Below the pieces are notes generated by a model that was not told the DNA's origin, made no database searches, and worked only from the letters and a program-made list of their open reading frames with translations. The position numbers and the translations under genes were made by a program. 38,655 nucleotides of DNA from Parcubacteria group bacterium Gr01-1014_20 (GTDB lineage Bacteria; Patescibacteriota; Minisyncoccia; UBA6257; 2-01-FULL-56-20): NCBI GenBank assembly GCA_007376265.1, contig VMFW01000012.1, positions 1 through 38,655 of the forward strand, read 5' to 3'. The stretch's first letter is position 1. Each line of letters starts with the position of its first letter. Positions 17,948-25,825 of this stretch are shown piece after piece.

Positions 17948-19045
17948 ATGCCATCTTCTGAGGCCACGATAAAATATCCCAGAGATTTGTATCTCGACGA
18001 ATACGATATGACATACACTTCTGCAAAAGCATATCAAGCGCAGCTCGTTAAAATACTGAAGGAGATTTTTGGAAATGACATGGTAAAAAGTGAATGGGAC
18101 TCGGTTACTTACGATGGACATACGACAAACCACAAACTTGTATATGCGCCTCGCGTTGACGTGGCCGTAGGCCCATTCAATTCATACGCGGATCTTGATA
18201 TCGGCAACGACCAGACGGCCATAATGAAAAATCATCTCCTCGTAAAAAGATTACAGGAGAGAACAGGAAATGCTGTCATTTGGAACGATTGCGCTCGCTG
18301 TTTTCTCGCTATCGAGATAGTGTTTAGCGGAACAGCTAAACACATATCGGGCGATTTTCTCAACGCTACAGCAACGGGCGCCATCGGATTCATTGTTGCC
18401 CATAGGAAAATAAGCGACAAAGTAAAGCGTACACTGAACTACTTTCATCGCTTGGAAGAATTCGAGCGATTACATGATAAGGGATTGCGCAATCTTATGG
18501 TTTTCCGTGACGATGAATTCCTTGAATTTTTGTGGGAGTTGAAAAATCCAGATAAGGTGCCGAAATTGAAGCTTAAAACTAATTACCGTATCCTGTTTAA
18601 AGATGGTTTTTGGCCAAAGATATTTTCAATATACACGCATACCATGAGGCACAAACCCGAGTTCAATCAAGACGAAATTACTCGGCTTGCGGTATATGAT
18701 TTTGACGTTGCCGAGGTAGTGGAAGAACACGATGTCGTTTTAATGACAACGAGGCACACGCAACCCAGTAGTGCATTTGTTTTTGAGGTAATTACCTCGT
18801 CTGGCGATCATGTCAGAATAATGGACATTATAGATATTGCAGTAAGAGCAAAATATAGAGATAAAGGTATCGGTACGCAAATGCTTAAAATCTTTGAAAA
18901 TATCGCTCGAGATAATGGATGCCAGTATGTCTGCGTTGCAATATGTCCAATATGGAAACCCAACCCCCGACCCACATGCCTCAAAATGACTTCTAGTCGG
19001 AGCCCCAAGAAGCGCTTATACTACTTGCATACCCGAGGTACTTAA
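17948..19045 (+). CDS. Restriction-endonuclease-like domain fused to GNAT acetyltransferase domain
   Basis: RVDVAVGPFN...FLAIEIVFSGTAKHISGDFLNATATGAIGFIVA (D...E...K); C-term DIAVRAKYRDKGIGTQMLKIFENIARDNG is GNAT motif A. Confidence 0.55.
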   Translation: MPSSEATIKYPRDLYLDEYDMTYTSAKAYQAQLVKILKEIFGNDMVKSEWDSVTYDGHTTNHKLVYAPRVDVAVGPFNSYADLDIGNDQTAIMKNHLLVKRLQERTGNAVIWNDCARCFLAIEIVFSGTAKHISGDFLNATATGAIGFIVAHRKISDKVKRTLNYFHRLEEFERLHDKGLRNLMVFRDDEFLEFLWELKNPDKVPKLKLKTNYRILFKDGFWPKIFSIYTHTMRHKPEFNQDEITRLAVYDFDVAEVVEEHDVVLMTTRHTQPSSAFVFEVITSSGDHVRIMDIIDIAVRAKYRDKGIGTQMLKIFENIARDNGCQYVCVAICPIWKPNPRPTCLKMTSSRSPKKRLYYLHTRGT

Positions 19046-19089
19046 CCCGAGTGTCCCGCAAAAATAATATTCTTTGGCGGTCTATCCAT

Positions 19090-19245
19090 ATGAAAGCCAA
19101 AAAAGGAGGACTGAAAATCTGCACTCGGGGGCACAAGTTTTATCGAAGCAGTGATTGCCCGGTGTGTCCGAAGTGTTGGCCGGGATATTATAAAAAACCC
19201 TCCTTCGCTAAAGCTTCGGACGGGCAAGCGCGTAAGAGAAAATGA
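19090..19245 (+). CDS. Small zinc-finger-like protein of the RNAP-alpha-subunit-domain-like family; ORF extends upstream to an alternative GTG at 19051
   Basis: MKAKKGGLKICTRGHKFYRSSDCPVCPKC; C-terminus PSFAKASDGQARKRK is repeat-derived. Confidence 0.6.
   Translation: MKAKKGGLKICTRGHKFYRSSDCPVCPKCWPGYYKKPSFAKASDGQARKRK
19202..19219. repeat. Copy 1 of dispersed small repeat CCTTCGCTAAAGCTTCGG
   Basis: Identical 18-mer to 21378-21395. Confidence 0.75.
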
Positions 19246-19409
19246 ACTCACTATTTAAAAAACCAAAATTCACAAACTTAGCGGTATTTGTAATATTTTT
19301 CGGAATCGCTTTAATTGAAGCTTTGCAGAAACAAAACTGGCTCGAGGCGGGACTTTTTTTGGCCTTAGGAGTAATTTCTCTTTTAGCAGACGTTAGGAGG
19401 GTCAGTTAA
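19242..19409 (+). CDS. Small two-TM membrane protein (55 aa)
   Basis: MNSLFKKPKFTNLAVFVIFFGIALIEALQKQNWLEAGLFLALGVISLLADVRRVS; ATGA overlap with the upstream gene. Confidence 0.6.
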   Translation: MNSLFKKPKFTNLAVFVIFFGIALIEALQKQNWLEAGLFLALGVISLLADVRRVS

Positions 19410-19411
19410 TG

Positions 19412-19620
19412 ATGAATTCACTTATAAGAAAGCCGAGCGCTTGGATTCCGATAGTAATTCCCATCTCTTTCAGCTGTGGCTCGTGATTGAGCCCTTTATA
19501 ATCGGGTTTTTTGCTGTAAAGTGGTGGTCACAAAATCCGAGGCAGACGCTTTTGATTTTAGCGCTTCAAGTGATAGCGGCGCTGTTGCCGATATCTGTTG
19601 TTTTCTACTTTAAGCTGTAG
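19412..19620 (+). pseudogene. Frameshifted/deleted small membrane protein
   Basis: MNSLIRKPSAWIPIVI in one frame; LFQLWLVIEPFIIGFFAVKWWSQNPRQTLLILALQVIAALLPISVVFYFKL* in another. Confidence 0.6.
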
Positions 19621-19653
19621 GCGTTTTAAAAATTGCTTTAGTATTTCTCTCCA

Positions 19654-19682
19654 TTGACTTTATATGGTAAATATTATATAAT
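19654..19682 (+). promoter_or_regulatory. Strong sigma70-like promoter TTGACT-17-TATAAT
   Basis: -35 19654-19659, -10 19677-19682, upstream of 19757 CDS. Confidence 0.65.
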
Positions 19683-19756
19683 CGAAGAACTATCGAAAAT
19701 CGGTAGCCATCACTCGCCTAACGCGATGGTGAACGCATCTTTACAAGGAGGGTTGC

Positions 19757-20311
19757 GTGAAGAAAGCACTTCTGTGGCCTGTAAAGTTCGTCGTTACTGT
19801 GTTCCTGATCGGGTTGCTGTTTCTGCACTACCTTGGCTTGATCTTCGCGGCGAGCTTGATTATCGCGGGTATCGTCGGATGGGGATTTGGCGTAACGACG
19901 GCCCTAGCGTATCTCTCGATCGCCTGGAAGGTCTACGCCGGAGTCGGAATATTTAATTTCGCCTTCATGACCACCTTTGCTCACCAACACTGTTGCGTTG
20001 GACTGAACACCTTCGGAGGCCACATTAGACATCGGGGGTGGCAAGGCGTTGGAGAGGATTTATTCGCTTCGATTGTTTGGCCTTGGCACTTCTACCAGTT
20101 TGATCGGTTTCTTAAGGGCTGGGGTTTGAGCCTTGCCGACGCAGTTTTAAACGCGATTCAGTACTGGTTGGTGGATAGTTGGCGAGGGACCATCTTTTCC
20201 AGCGTCAATTTTCAAACTGGTGAGGTGACTACTGGCCGGGTCAAAACCCCGGACGAAGCCCACGCCGCAATCGTGAGTGCAATCACCGAGCACCTACCGG
20301 ACGAAAAGTGA
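19757..20311 (+). CDS. Hypothetical membrane protein (184 aa)
   Basis: GTG start with AAGGAGG SD; several TM segments. Confidence 0.7.
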   Translation: MKKALLWPVKFVVTVFLIGLLFLHYLGLIFAASLIIAGIVGWGFGVTTALAYLSIAWKVYAGVGIFNFAFMTTFAHQHCCVGLNTFGGHIRHRGWQGVGEDLFASIVWPWHFYQFDRFLKGWGLSLADAVLNAIQYWLVDSWRGTIFSSVNFQTGEVTTGRVKTPDEAHAAIVSAITEHLPDEK

Positions 20312-20343
20312 CAGAGAAACGAAAAACTCCGTGTTTTCACTAT

Positions 20344-20374
20344 AAGCCGACCGTTCCAAACGGCGGCTTTTTAT
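20344..20374 (+). terminator. Rho-independent terminator
   Basis: AAGCCGACCGTTCCAAACGGCGGCTTTTT. Confidence 0.8.
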
Positions 20375-20498
20375 TTACACATAATGAAAATTTTCGTTAG
20401 AACTGGCTTTTCGATTATTTGCCAGGATTAACTTTTTATTTTATACTTCAGTCGGTTTTTTGAGGGGTTAAATAAATATAGGAAAGGAGGACGAGTCA

Positions 20499-20996
20499 GT
20501 GCTATTTGATCTGAATGACCCAACAGCGACAGAGGTGATTCAAACCTATCTTGAGTGTTCCAGAGAGAACGGGCGGACAGTGGGTCTGACCTCTGGGGCG
20601 TTTGATCTCATCCACTACCACCACGTTCTCTACTTTATTCGATGCCGACGAGAATGCGACATCCTTATTGTAGGGGTGGATTCCGACGAACTGGTGAGAA
20701 AACGGAAGGGTGAAGGACGACCGATTATTTATGATTCACGCAGAGTGACGATGGTGGATGCCCTGAAACCAGTGACTTTCGCTTTCATCATGAACAGCTT
20801 TGATGACTTCGGCCTGGTGGCAAAAATCACCGCGCCTGACTTTATTTTCAAAAGTGACGCCTATAAAGGGCATGAGCATGAGATCGCCGGCAAAGAACAT
20901 GCTAAAGAGGTCAGAATCGTCCGCGATGTAGTTGATCACGCCTCAACCACGCAAATTTTGGAAGAGGCGGCGAAAATCGTAGCAAAGAAGACTTAG
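20499..20996 (+). CDS. Cytidylyltransferase-like (HIGH-family/RfaE2-like) protein
   Basis: VGLTSGAFDLIHYHHVLYFIRCRRECDILIVGVDSD...STTQIL. Confidence 0.8.
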   Translation: MLFDLNDPTATEVIQTYLECSRENGRTVGLTSGAFDLIHYHHVLYFIRCRRECDILIVGVDSDELVRKRKGEGRPIIYDSRRVTMVDALKPVTFAFIMNSFDDFGLVAKITAPDFIFKSDAYKGHEHEIAGKEHAKEVRIVRDVVDHASTTQILEEAAKIVAKKT

Positions 20997-21009
20997 GGTA
21001 AGAATAGGT

Positions 21010-21040
21010 AGCCGCACAGTTTACGCTGGGCGGCTTTTTT
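21010..21040 (+). terminator. Rho-independent terminator
   Basis: AGCCGCACAGTTTACGCTGGGCGGCTTTTTT. Confidence 0.8.
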
Positions 21041-21148
21041 ATGGCCAGATTTGCTGACGGGACCCACAACCTGTAAAATGAACCGAGGTCGAATAAAAAA
21101 CGTAAAACCCTCCCAAATTTCTTAGAGACTTAGGAGGACAAACAAAAT

Positions 21149-21262
21149 ATGGCAAAAAGAGATTCAGGAATAGGCAAGCCGCAGAAATCGCATTCTCGCA
21201 AGACCAAGAAGCGGTTGGCGGCAAAAAGGTTGATGCTCGAAAAAAAGAAAAAGAGGCGGTAG
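21149..21262 (+). CDS. Small very basic protein (37 aa)
   Basis: MAKRDSGIGKPQKSHSRKTKKRLAAKRLMLEKKKKRR; SD TAGGAGG upstream; promoter-like TTGCTG-17-TAAAAT. Confidence 0.5.
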   Translation: MAKRDSGIGKPQKSHSRKTKKRLAAKRLMLEKKKKRR

Positions 21263-21352
21263 TAATTAGGTCCTTAGCAATACGAGCTTCAAGATATAAA
21301 TATAAAGCTTGTATTGCGAAGTGATTTTATTCGCTTCTCTACATAAAATCAC

Positions 21353-21763
21353 ATGACAAAAAACAAAACAAAAACCGCCTTCGCTAAAGCTTCGGCGGTC
21401 AAGTATGTAGATGGGTTTGTGCTTGTGGTTCCTAAAAAGAAAGTAACAGAATATCGTAAGATGGCGGAGGGGGCCGGCAAGATGTGGAAAAAATACGGCG
21501 CGCTTGATTATAAAGAATGTATTTTGAATCACATAAAACCCCAGCATGTTACTCTCACATTTCCTAAAATGATCAAAGCCAAACCAAACGAAACTGTCTG
21601 GTTCTCGTACATCACTTACAAATCTCGAGCCCATCGCGACCAGGTCAACAAAAAAGTAATGGCCGAGATGGATAAAATGGCAAAGAAATACAAAGATATG
21701 CCGATGCCTTTTGATATGAAAAGGTTGGCTTACGGTGGCTTCAAGGTTTTGGTCAGTAAATAA
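21353..21763 (+). CDS. DUF1428 family protein with repeat-derived N-terminal extension
   Basis: [39 protein letters not shown]. Confidence 0.85.
   Translation: MTKNKTKTAFAKASAVKYVDGFVLVVPKKKVTEYRKMAEGAGKMWKKYGALDYKECILNHIKPQHVTLTFPKMIKAKPNETVWFSYITYKSRAHRDQVNKKVMAEMDKMAKKYKDMPMPFDMKRLAYGGFKVLVSK
21378..21395. repeat. Copy 2 of dispersed small repeat CCTTCGCTAAAGCTTCGG within CCGCC...GGCGG hairpin
   Basis: Identical to 19202-19219; flanked by CCGCC/GGCGG. Confidence 0.75.
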
Positions 21764-21765
21764 AA

Positions 21766-21980
21766 ATGCAAAAAATAACACCTCATTTGTGGTTTGATAA
21801 AGAGGCCGAAGAGGCGGCTAATTTCTACGTTTCGGTTTTTTCGGGCGCTGGTCAACCTTCGAAAGTTTTGACGATCGCCCGCTACCCCAAAGCCGGCGAA
21901 GCGTAGAAAAAGGGATGGCAGCGTTTTTGAAGATGAAGAAAATTGATATGGAGGAGTTGCAAAAAGCGAGCGAGGGGTAA
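21766..21980 (+). pseudogene. PhnB/VOC-like protein remnant with large internal deletion
   Basis: [25 protein letters not shown] head in one frame; MAAFLKMKKIDMEELQKASEG tail in another. Confidence 0.6.
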
Positions 21981-21984
21981 ATTC

Positions 21985-21997
21985 ACCCCGTTAGATA
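21985..21997 (+). repeat. Left inverted repeat ACCCCGTTAGATA flanking GIY-YIG gene
   Basis: Reverse complement of 22240-22252. Confidence 0.8.
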
Positions 21998-22254
21998 TGG
22001 CCTACTTTACCTATATTCTACAAAGCAAAAAAGATGGTTGGTTTTACACCGGTTACACCAGTAACCTTGAGGAAAGATTAGTGTTACATAATAACGGTAA
22101 AGTAGAATCAACTATGTATCGTTTGCCCTTAAAGTTAGTGTATTATGAAGCTTGTCTGAACCAGCAAGACGCCACTCATAGAGAAAAGTATTTGAAAACT
22201 GCGTGGGGCAAACGATACATAAAAAGTCGACTAAAAAATTATCTAACGGGGTAA
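21997..22254 (+). CDS. GIY-YIG nuclease family protein
   Basis: MAYFTYILQSKKDGWFYTGYTSNLEERLVLHNNGKVESTMYRLPLKLVYYEAC. Confidence 0.93.
   Translation: MAYFTYILQSKKDGWFYTGYTSNLEERLVLHNNGKVESTMYRLPLKLVYYEACLNQQDATHREKYLKTAWGKRYIKSRLKNYLTG
22240..22252 (-). repeat. Right inverted repeat TATCTAACGGGGT flanking GIY-YIG gene
   Basis: Reverse complement of 21985-21997. Confidence 0.8.
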
Positions 22255-22656
22255 ATGAAAAATCGAGTGGTACATTTTGAAATTCAAGCGGAGGACATCG
22301 AGCGAGCAAAAAAGTTTTATGGGGAGGTTTTTGGTTGGGAGTTTCAGGGGTGGCCAATGGGGTCGGTAACTTACTGGGCCATCGTGACGGCACCGAAGGA
22401 AAGTAGTGAACCGGGTATCAACGGCGGATTCGTCCAAAGGCCGTGTCCCCCACCAAAACCCGAGCAGGGCACAAATGCTTTTACTTGCACTATTCAGGTA
22501 GAGAATTTTGATGAAATTGCGAAAAAGATTGAGGTGGCCGGCGGAAAGGTGGCAATGCCGAAGTTTGCACTGCCTGGCATGGCTTGGCAGGGATATTTCT
22601 TAGACACAGAAGGGAATACTTTTGGCTTGCACCAGGTGGACACAAACGCGAAGTAG
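22255..22656 (+). CDS. VOC family (glyoxalase-like) protein
   Basis: RVVHFEIQAEDIERAKKFYGEVFGWEFQ...FLDTEGNTFGLHQ. Confidence 0.9.
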   Translation: MKNRVVHFEIQAEDIERAKKFYGEVFGWEFQGWPMGSVTYWAIVTAPKESSEPGINGGFVQRPCPPPKPEQGTNAFTCTIQVENFDEIAKKIEVAGGKVAMPKFALPGMAWQGYFLDTEGNTFGLHQVDTNAK

Positions 22657-22685
22657 GTTTTTTTATTTCCTTGGACAATGTAAAA

Positions 22686-22712
22686 GACCCCGTCTCATAT
22701 GAGAGCGGGGTC
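22686..22712. terminator. Terminator hairpin between convergent genes
   Basis: GACCCCGTCTCATATGAGAGCGGGGTC. Confidence 0.7.
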
Positions 22713-22746
22713 CGTTGGTTTTTGGGTGAGGGTGAAATACGATGGA

Positions 22747-24048
22747 TCAGATCGGTTCAGACTGAGCAATCTGCTCGGCGATGTCGTCACGATAAGCTCG
22801 CCCTTCAAAATCAAGCAAGGCGATTCCGCCGTAGCTTTGTTCGCGGGCTGTTCGAAAATCTTTTCCGAGACCCACACACACAGCGATACGGCCGCCATCG
22901 GTGACCAGATTCCCTGAGGTGTCGAGTTTGGTGCCAGCGTGAAATACAAGAGATCCAGTTTTGCCAACATTGGTGACATCAACCGGAACACCGCGACTTG
23001 ATTTCCCCGGGTAACCTTCGTGGACGGCGACTACTCCAACCGCGACACCCTGCCATTTCAATTCGACGGTTTCGAGACCGCTATTAGCCTCCAAAGTCAG
23101 ACCGAGGAGGTCGACGAAATTCCAATCTTCCGTCAGAATCGGCAGAATGACCTCGGTCTCGGGATCACCAAATCGGCAGTTGTATTCGAGAACTTTCGGA
23201 CCATCTTCTGTCAACATTAGTCCGAAATAAAGAACGCCACGATAGGGATGACCTTCATAGGCCATACCACGGATTGTTGGATAGACGATATCGTCCATAA
23301 TCTCTTCGAGGAGATCAGGAGAGATGTCGGGGATGGGACAGAAACAACCCATACCGCCAGTATTGGGTCCTTTGTCTCCATCGAACCGACGTTTGAAATC
23401 CCTCGCCGCTGGGAATGGAATCGCGTTAACTCCGTCTGCTAGAACCAATAAGGAGCATTCCACTCCTTCCAGTTTCTTCTCGATGACAATACGATCTCCG
23501 GCCGGACCAAATCGCTTGTCGCGCATGATCTCGGCCACGGCCGCAAATTGGGAATCGAGAGAATGGGGAATGATAACCCCTTTGCCCCCACATAATCCAT
23601 CTGCCTTGATAACGACCGGGTTGTACGCGACGGATTCCAAATAACGTTCGGCGGAGTTGGGGTTATCAAAAACATGGAATGGGGCGGTGGGGATTCCATG
23701 TCGCCGCATGAAACGTTTGGCTCGAACTTTACTTCCCTCAAGAAAAGCGGCTGCAGCATTGGGGCCGACAACGCTAAGCGAAAGCTCGTCATCGAAACGA
23801 TCAACGATGCCGGCGACAAGCGGGGCTTCTGGTCCGACGATTGTAAGGTCGGGACGCAGGCTTTTCCCAAGAACACAGAGTGCGTCGAGGTCATCAGCTT
23901 TCACCGAATGACAAGCTGCGAACTCTGCAATGCCAGGATTCCCTGGAGTGGCGTGCAATTCAACGTCTGCACATGTCCTGTCGATGTGCCAAGCGATAGC
24001 GGCTTCCCGACCGCCTCCTCCGATCAAAAGGACCTTTCTTTTCTCCAT
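22747..24048 (-). CDS. purD: Phosphoribosylamine--glycine ligase
   Basis: VLLIGGGGREAAIAWHI...VIKADGLCGGKGV...EYNCRFGDPETEVILP. Confidence 0.96.
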   Translation of the reverse strand: MEKRKVLLIGGGGREAAIAWHIDRTCADVELHATPGNPGIAEFAACHSVKADDLDALCVLGKSLRPDLTIVGPEAPLVAGIVDRFDDELSLSVVGPNAAAAFLEGSKVRAKRFMRRHGIPTAPFHVFDNPNSAERYLESVAYNPVVIKADGLCGGKGVIIPHSLDSQFAAVAEIMRDKRFGPAGDRIVIEKKLEGVECSLLVLADGVNAIPFPAARDFKRRFDGDKGPNTGGMGCFCPIPDISPDLLEEIMDDIVYPTIRGMAYEGHPYRGVLYFGLMLTEDGPKVLEYNCRFGDPETEVILPILTEDWNFVDLLGLTLEANSGLETVELKWQGVAVGVVAVHEGYPGKSSRGVPVDVTNVGKTGSLVFHAGTKLDTSGNLVTDGGRIAVCVGLGKDFRTAREQSYGGIALLDFEGRAYRDDIAEQIAQSEPI

Positions 24049-24229
24049 GTCTTTCCCCTTCTCGAATATGGTGATATTGCTTTAAGCTCTCTCACTCTTT
24101 ACAACTTGCTGGGTATAAACTAACTCTAAGTAGGGTAAGGGTCAAGTTGCTGGTTTTTGAAAAGTTTAATAAAGTAGTTGGAAAGGTCGGCTTGAGATAA
24201 GAAGTTGTTTAAACAGTAAAAACAGAAAC

Positions 24230-24520
24230 ATGCTAATTATTAGAGAAGTATTTACAGCGAAACCAGGGCAGGCGTCGAAATTGGCAAAGTTATTTAAGAA
24301 AGGATTTGGTAGCGAACCAAATACGCGTGTCATGACGGACATGGTTGGAAACTATAATACAGTCGTTATGGAGATGCAGGTGAATAATTTGGTTGAATTT
24401 GAGAAACACATGGAGGAATACAAATCAGGGAAAATGGATCCTAAGGTAGCGGAGGAGATGTCGAAATATACAGAAATGTATCTAACCGGCAAGAGAGAGA
24501 TTTTTCAGATCGTCGAGTAA
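24230..24520 (+). CDS. Hypothetical dimeric alpha-beta-barrel-like protein
   Basis: 96 aa; MLIIREVFTAKPGQASKLAKLFKK... Confidence 0.6.
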   Translation: MLIIREVFTAKPGQASKLAKLFKKGFGSEPNTRVMTDMVGNYNTVVMEMQVNNLVEFEKHMEEYKSGKMDPKVAEEMSKYTEMYLTGKREIFQIVE

Positions 24521-24524
24521 CAAA

Positions 24525-24564
24525 AAATCCCCGGCTACTTTATTTGGTGGAGCGGCTGGGGATT
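24525..24564. terminator. Bidirectional terminator hairpin
   Basis: AATCCCCGGCTACT...AGCGGCTGGGGATT between convergent genes. Confidence 0.6.
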
Positions 24565-24952
24565 ATTTTGCGAATATTTGACGAGAGAGGATGTAGCTTA
24601 CGGTCGTCAGTAAAGTGGTGATCATGACTTGAGCGACGAAGTAATGAATGTGAGCGTACTCTACGAGGACATATAGTAAGGTCAGATTGGCTACGAAAAG
24701 ACCTCCAAACATGATGGCGTATCTACCCGCTTGTCCTAGGATGTTTTCTCTGCTTTTGTTTTCGAAGGTCCAAAACTTCTGAAGTACGAAGTTGGAGACG
24801 TAGTTCACAATAGACGCGACTACGGCGGAAAACATGTACCACAGACCCATGACATCAGTCAGGAGATACAATATCAGATAGTACAGAAAAATGCCGAAAC
24901 TGCCGGCACCTAAGAATCGGAGCAACTTCGGTAATCGGTACGGAGGGGACAT
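24563..24952 (-). CDS. GtrA family membrane protein
   Basis: KLLRFLGAGSFGIFLYYLILYLLTDVMGLWYMFSAVVASIVNYVSNFVLQKFWTF. Confidence 0.88.
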   Translation of the reverse strand: MSPPYRLPKLLRFLGAGSFGIFLYYLILYLLTDVMGLWYMFSAVVASIVNYVSNFVLQKFWTFENKSRENILGQAGRYAIMFGGLFVANLTLLYVLVEYAHIHYFVAQVMITTLLTTVSYILSRQIFAK

Positions 24953-24987
24953 GTCCCATCTCCTTTCTTGGGCGGGGGCGAAGAAAA

Positions 24988-25587
24988 CTATTCAATGAGG
25001 TTTTCAAAAAAGGCGCGGGCTTGGCGGAAGGCCTGGCCCCGGTGAGAGATGCGGTTTTCATACTCTATAGTCATTTCAGCCCAAACCTGATGTTCTCCCT
25101 CGGGAACAAAAATACCACTGTAGGGCATTTTGGGTTGCGGAGGAACTCTCGGCGAGGCGAGAATCTGCCCGGTGACTTTTCCAGTGAAGAAATGTTCTTG
25201 ACCAGAAGGTGAGACAATCGCGACCACGGTTTCGAAGGTGGCTGATCGATCGAGTTGGTTCTTGAGGAGTTCAAGGGTGTGGGCAGTGATTTCGTTCGTA
25301 GTGGCTTTTTCCCCGGCCCACCTGGCCGCCCAGATACCGGGGGCGCCACCAAGGGCGTTAATGAAAAAGCCAGTGTCTTCAGCCATAGCCCAACATCCAT
25401 GTGGTGTGTTTTCGTGAGCAAAAAGAGCCTTCTTGAAGGCGTTGTCTTTTAGAGTAGCGCCGTCTTCGATAGCATCGCCTTCTACTCCGGCCTCGCTAAG
25501 GGTCGTTACCCGAAGGGGTAAACCTTTGAACATGGCCTTGATCTGTTCGGCCTTGCTTGGGTTTCGAGTTCCTAAGATGATATCCAT
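24988..25587 (-). CDS. rdgB: Non-canonical purine NTP pyrophosphatase (RdgB/HAM1-like)
   Basis: MDIILGTRNPSKAEQIKAMF...AEDTGFFINALGGAPGIWAARWAG...ISHRGQAF; start placed at SD-preceded ATG 25587. Confidence 0.88.
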   Translation of the reverse strand: MDIILGTRNPSKAEQIKAMFKGLPLRVTTLSEAGVEGDAIEDGATLKDNAFKKALFAHENTPHGCWAMAEDTGFFINALGGAPGIWAARWAGEKATTNEITAHTLELLKNQLDRSATFETVVAIVSPSGQEHFFTGKVTGQILASPRVPPQPKMPYSGIFVPEGEHQVWAEMTIEYENRISHRGQAFRQARAFFENLIE

Positions 25588-25825
25588 GAATTCTCCTCTC
25601 GTAACTATATATGACACGCTAACAAGTGTGAATGTTCTGCTCGCATCTTATGAGCAATGGACAAGGAATGCAAGACATATCGACTCGGCTGCCTTGAAAA
25701 TAATCCTTCGGGATGATAAGTTGGGGGAGTGGAGGGAAATGCGAACAGGCTTGGATTTTTCTAGGCTCGCGCCTCTATTTTTTAAAAAAATTAGAAAAAA
25801 CTTCTTGATTTGGTAGAATAGATCT

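Noticed and set aside
25433-25816. 127-aa plus-strand ORF overlapping the 5' end of rdgB
   Set aside because: Most overlaps rdgB antisense; the 3' part (25620-25816) could be a short peptide but has no good start or SD.
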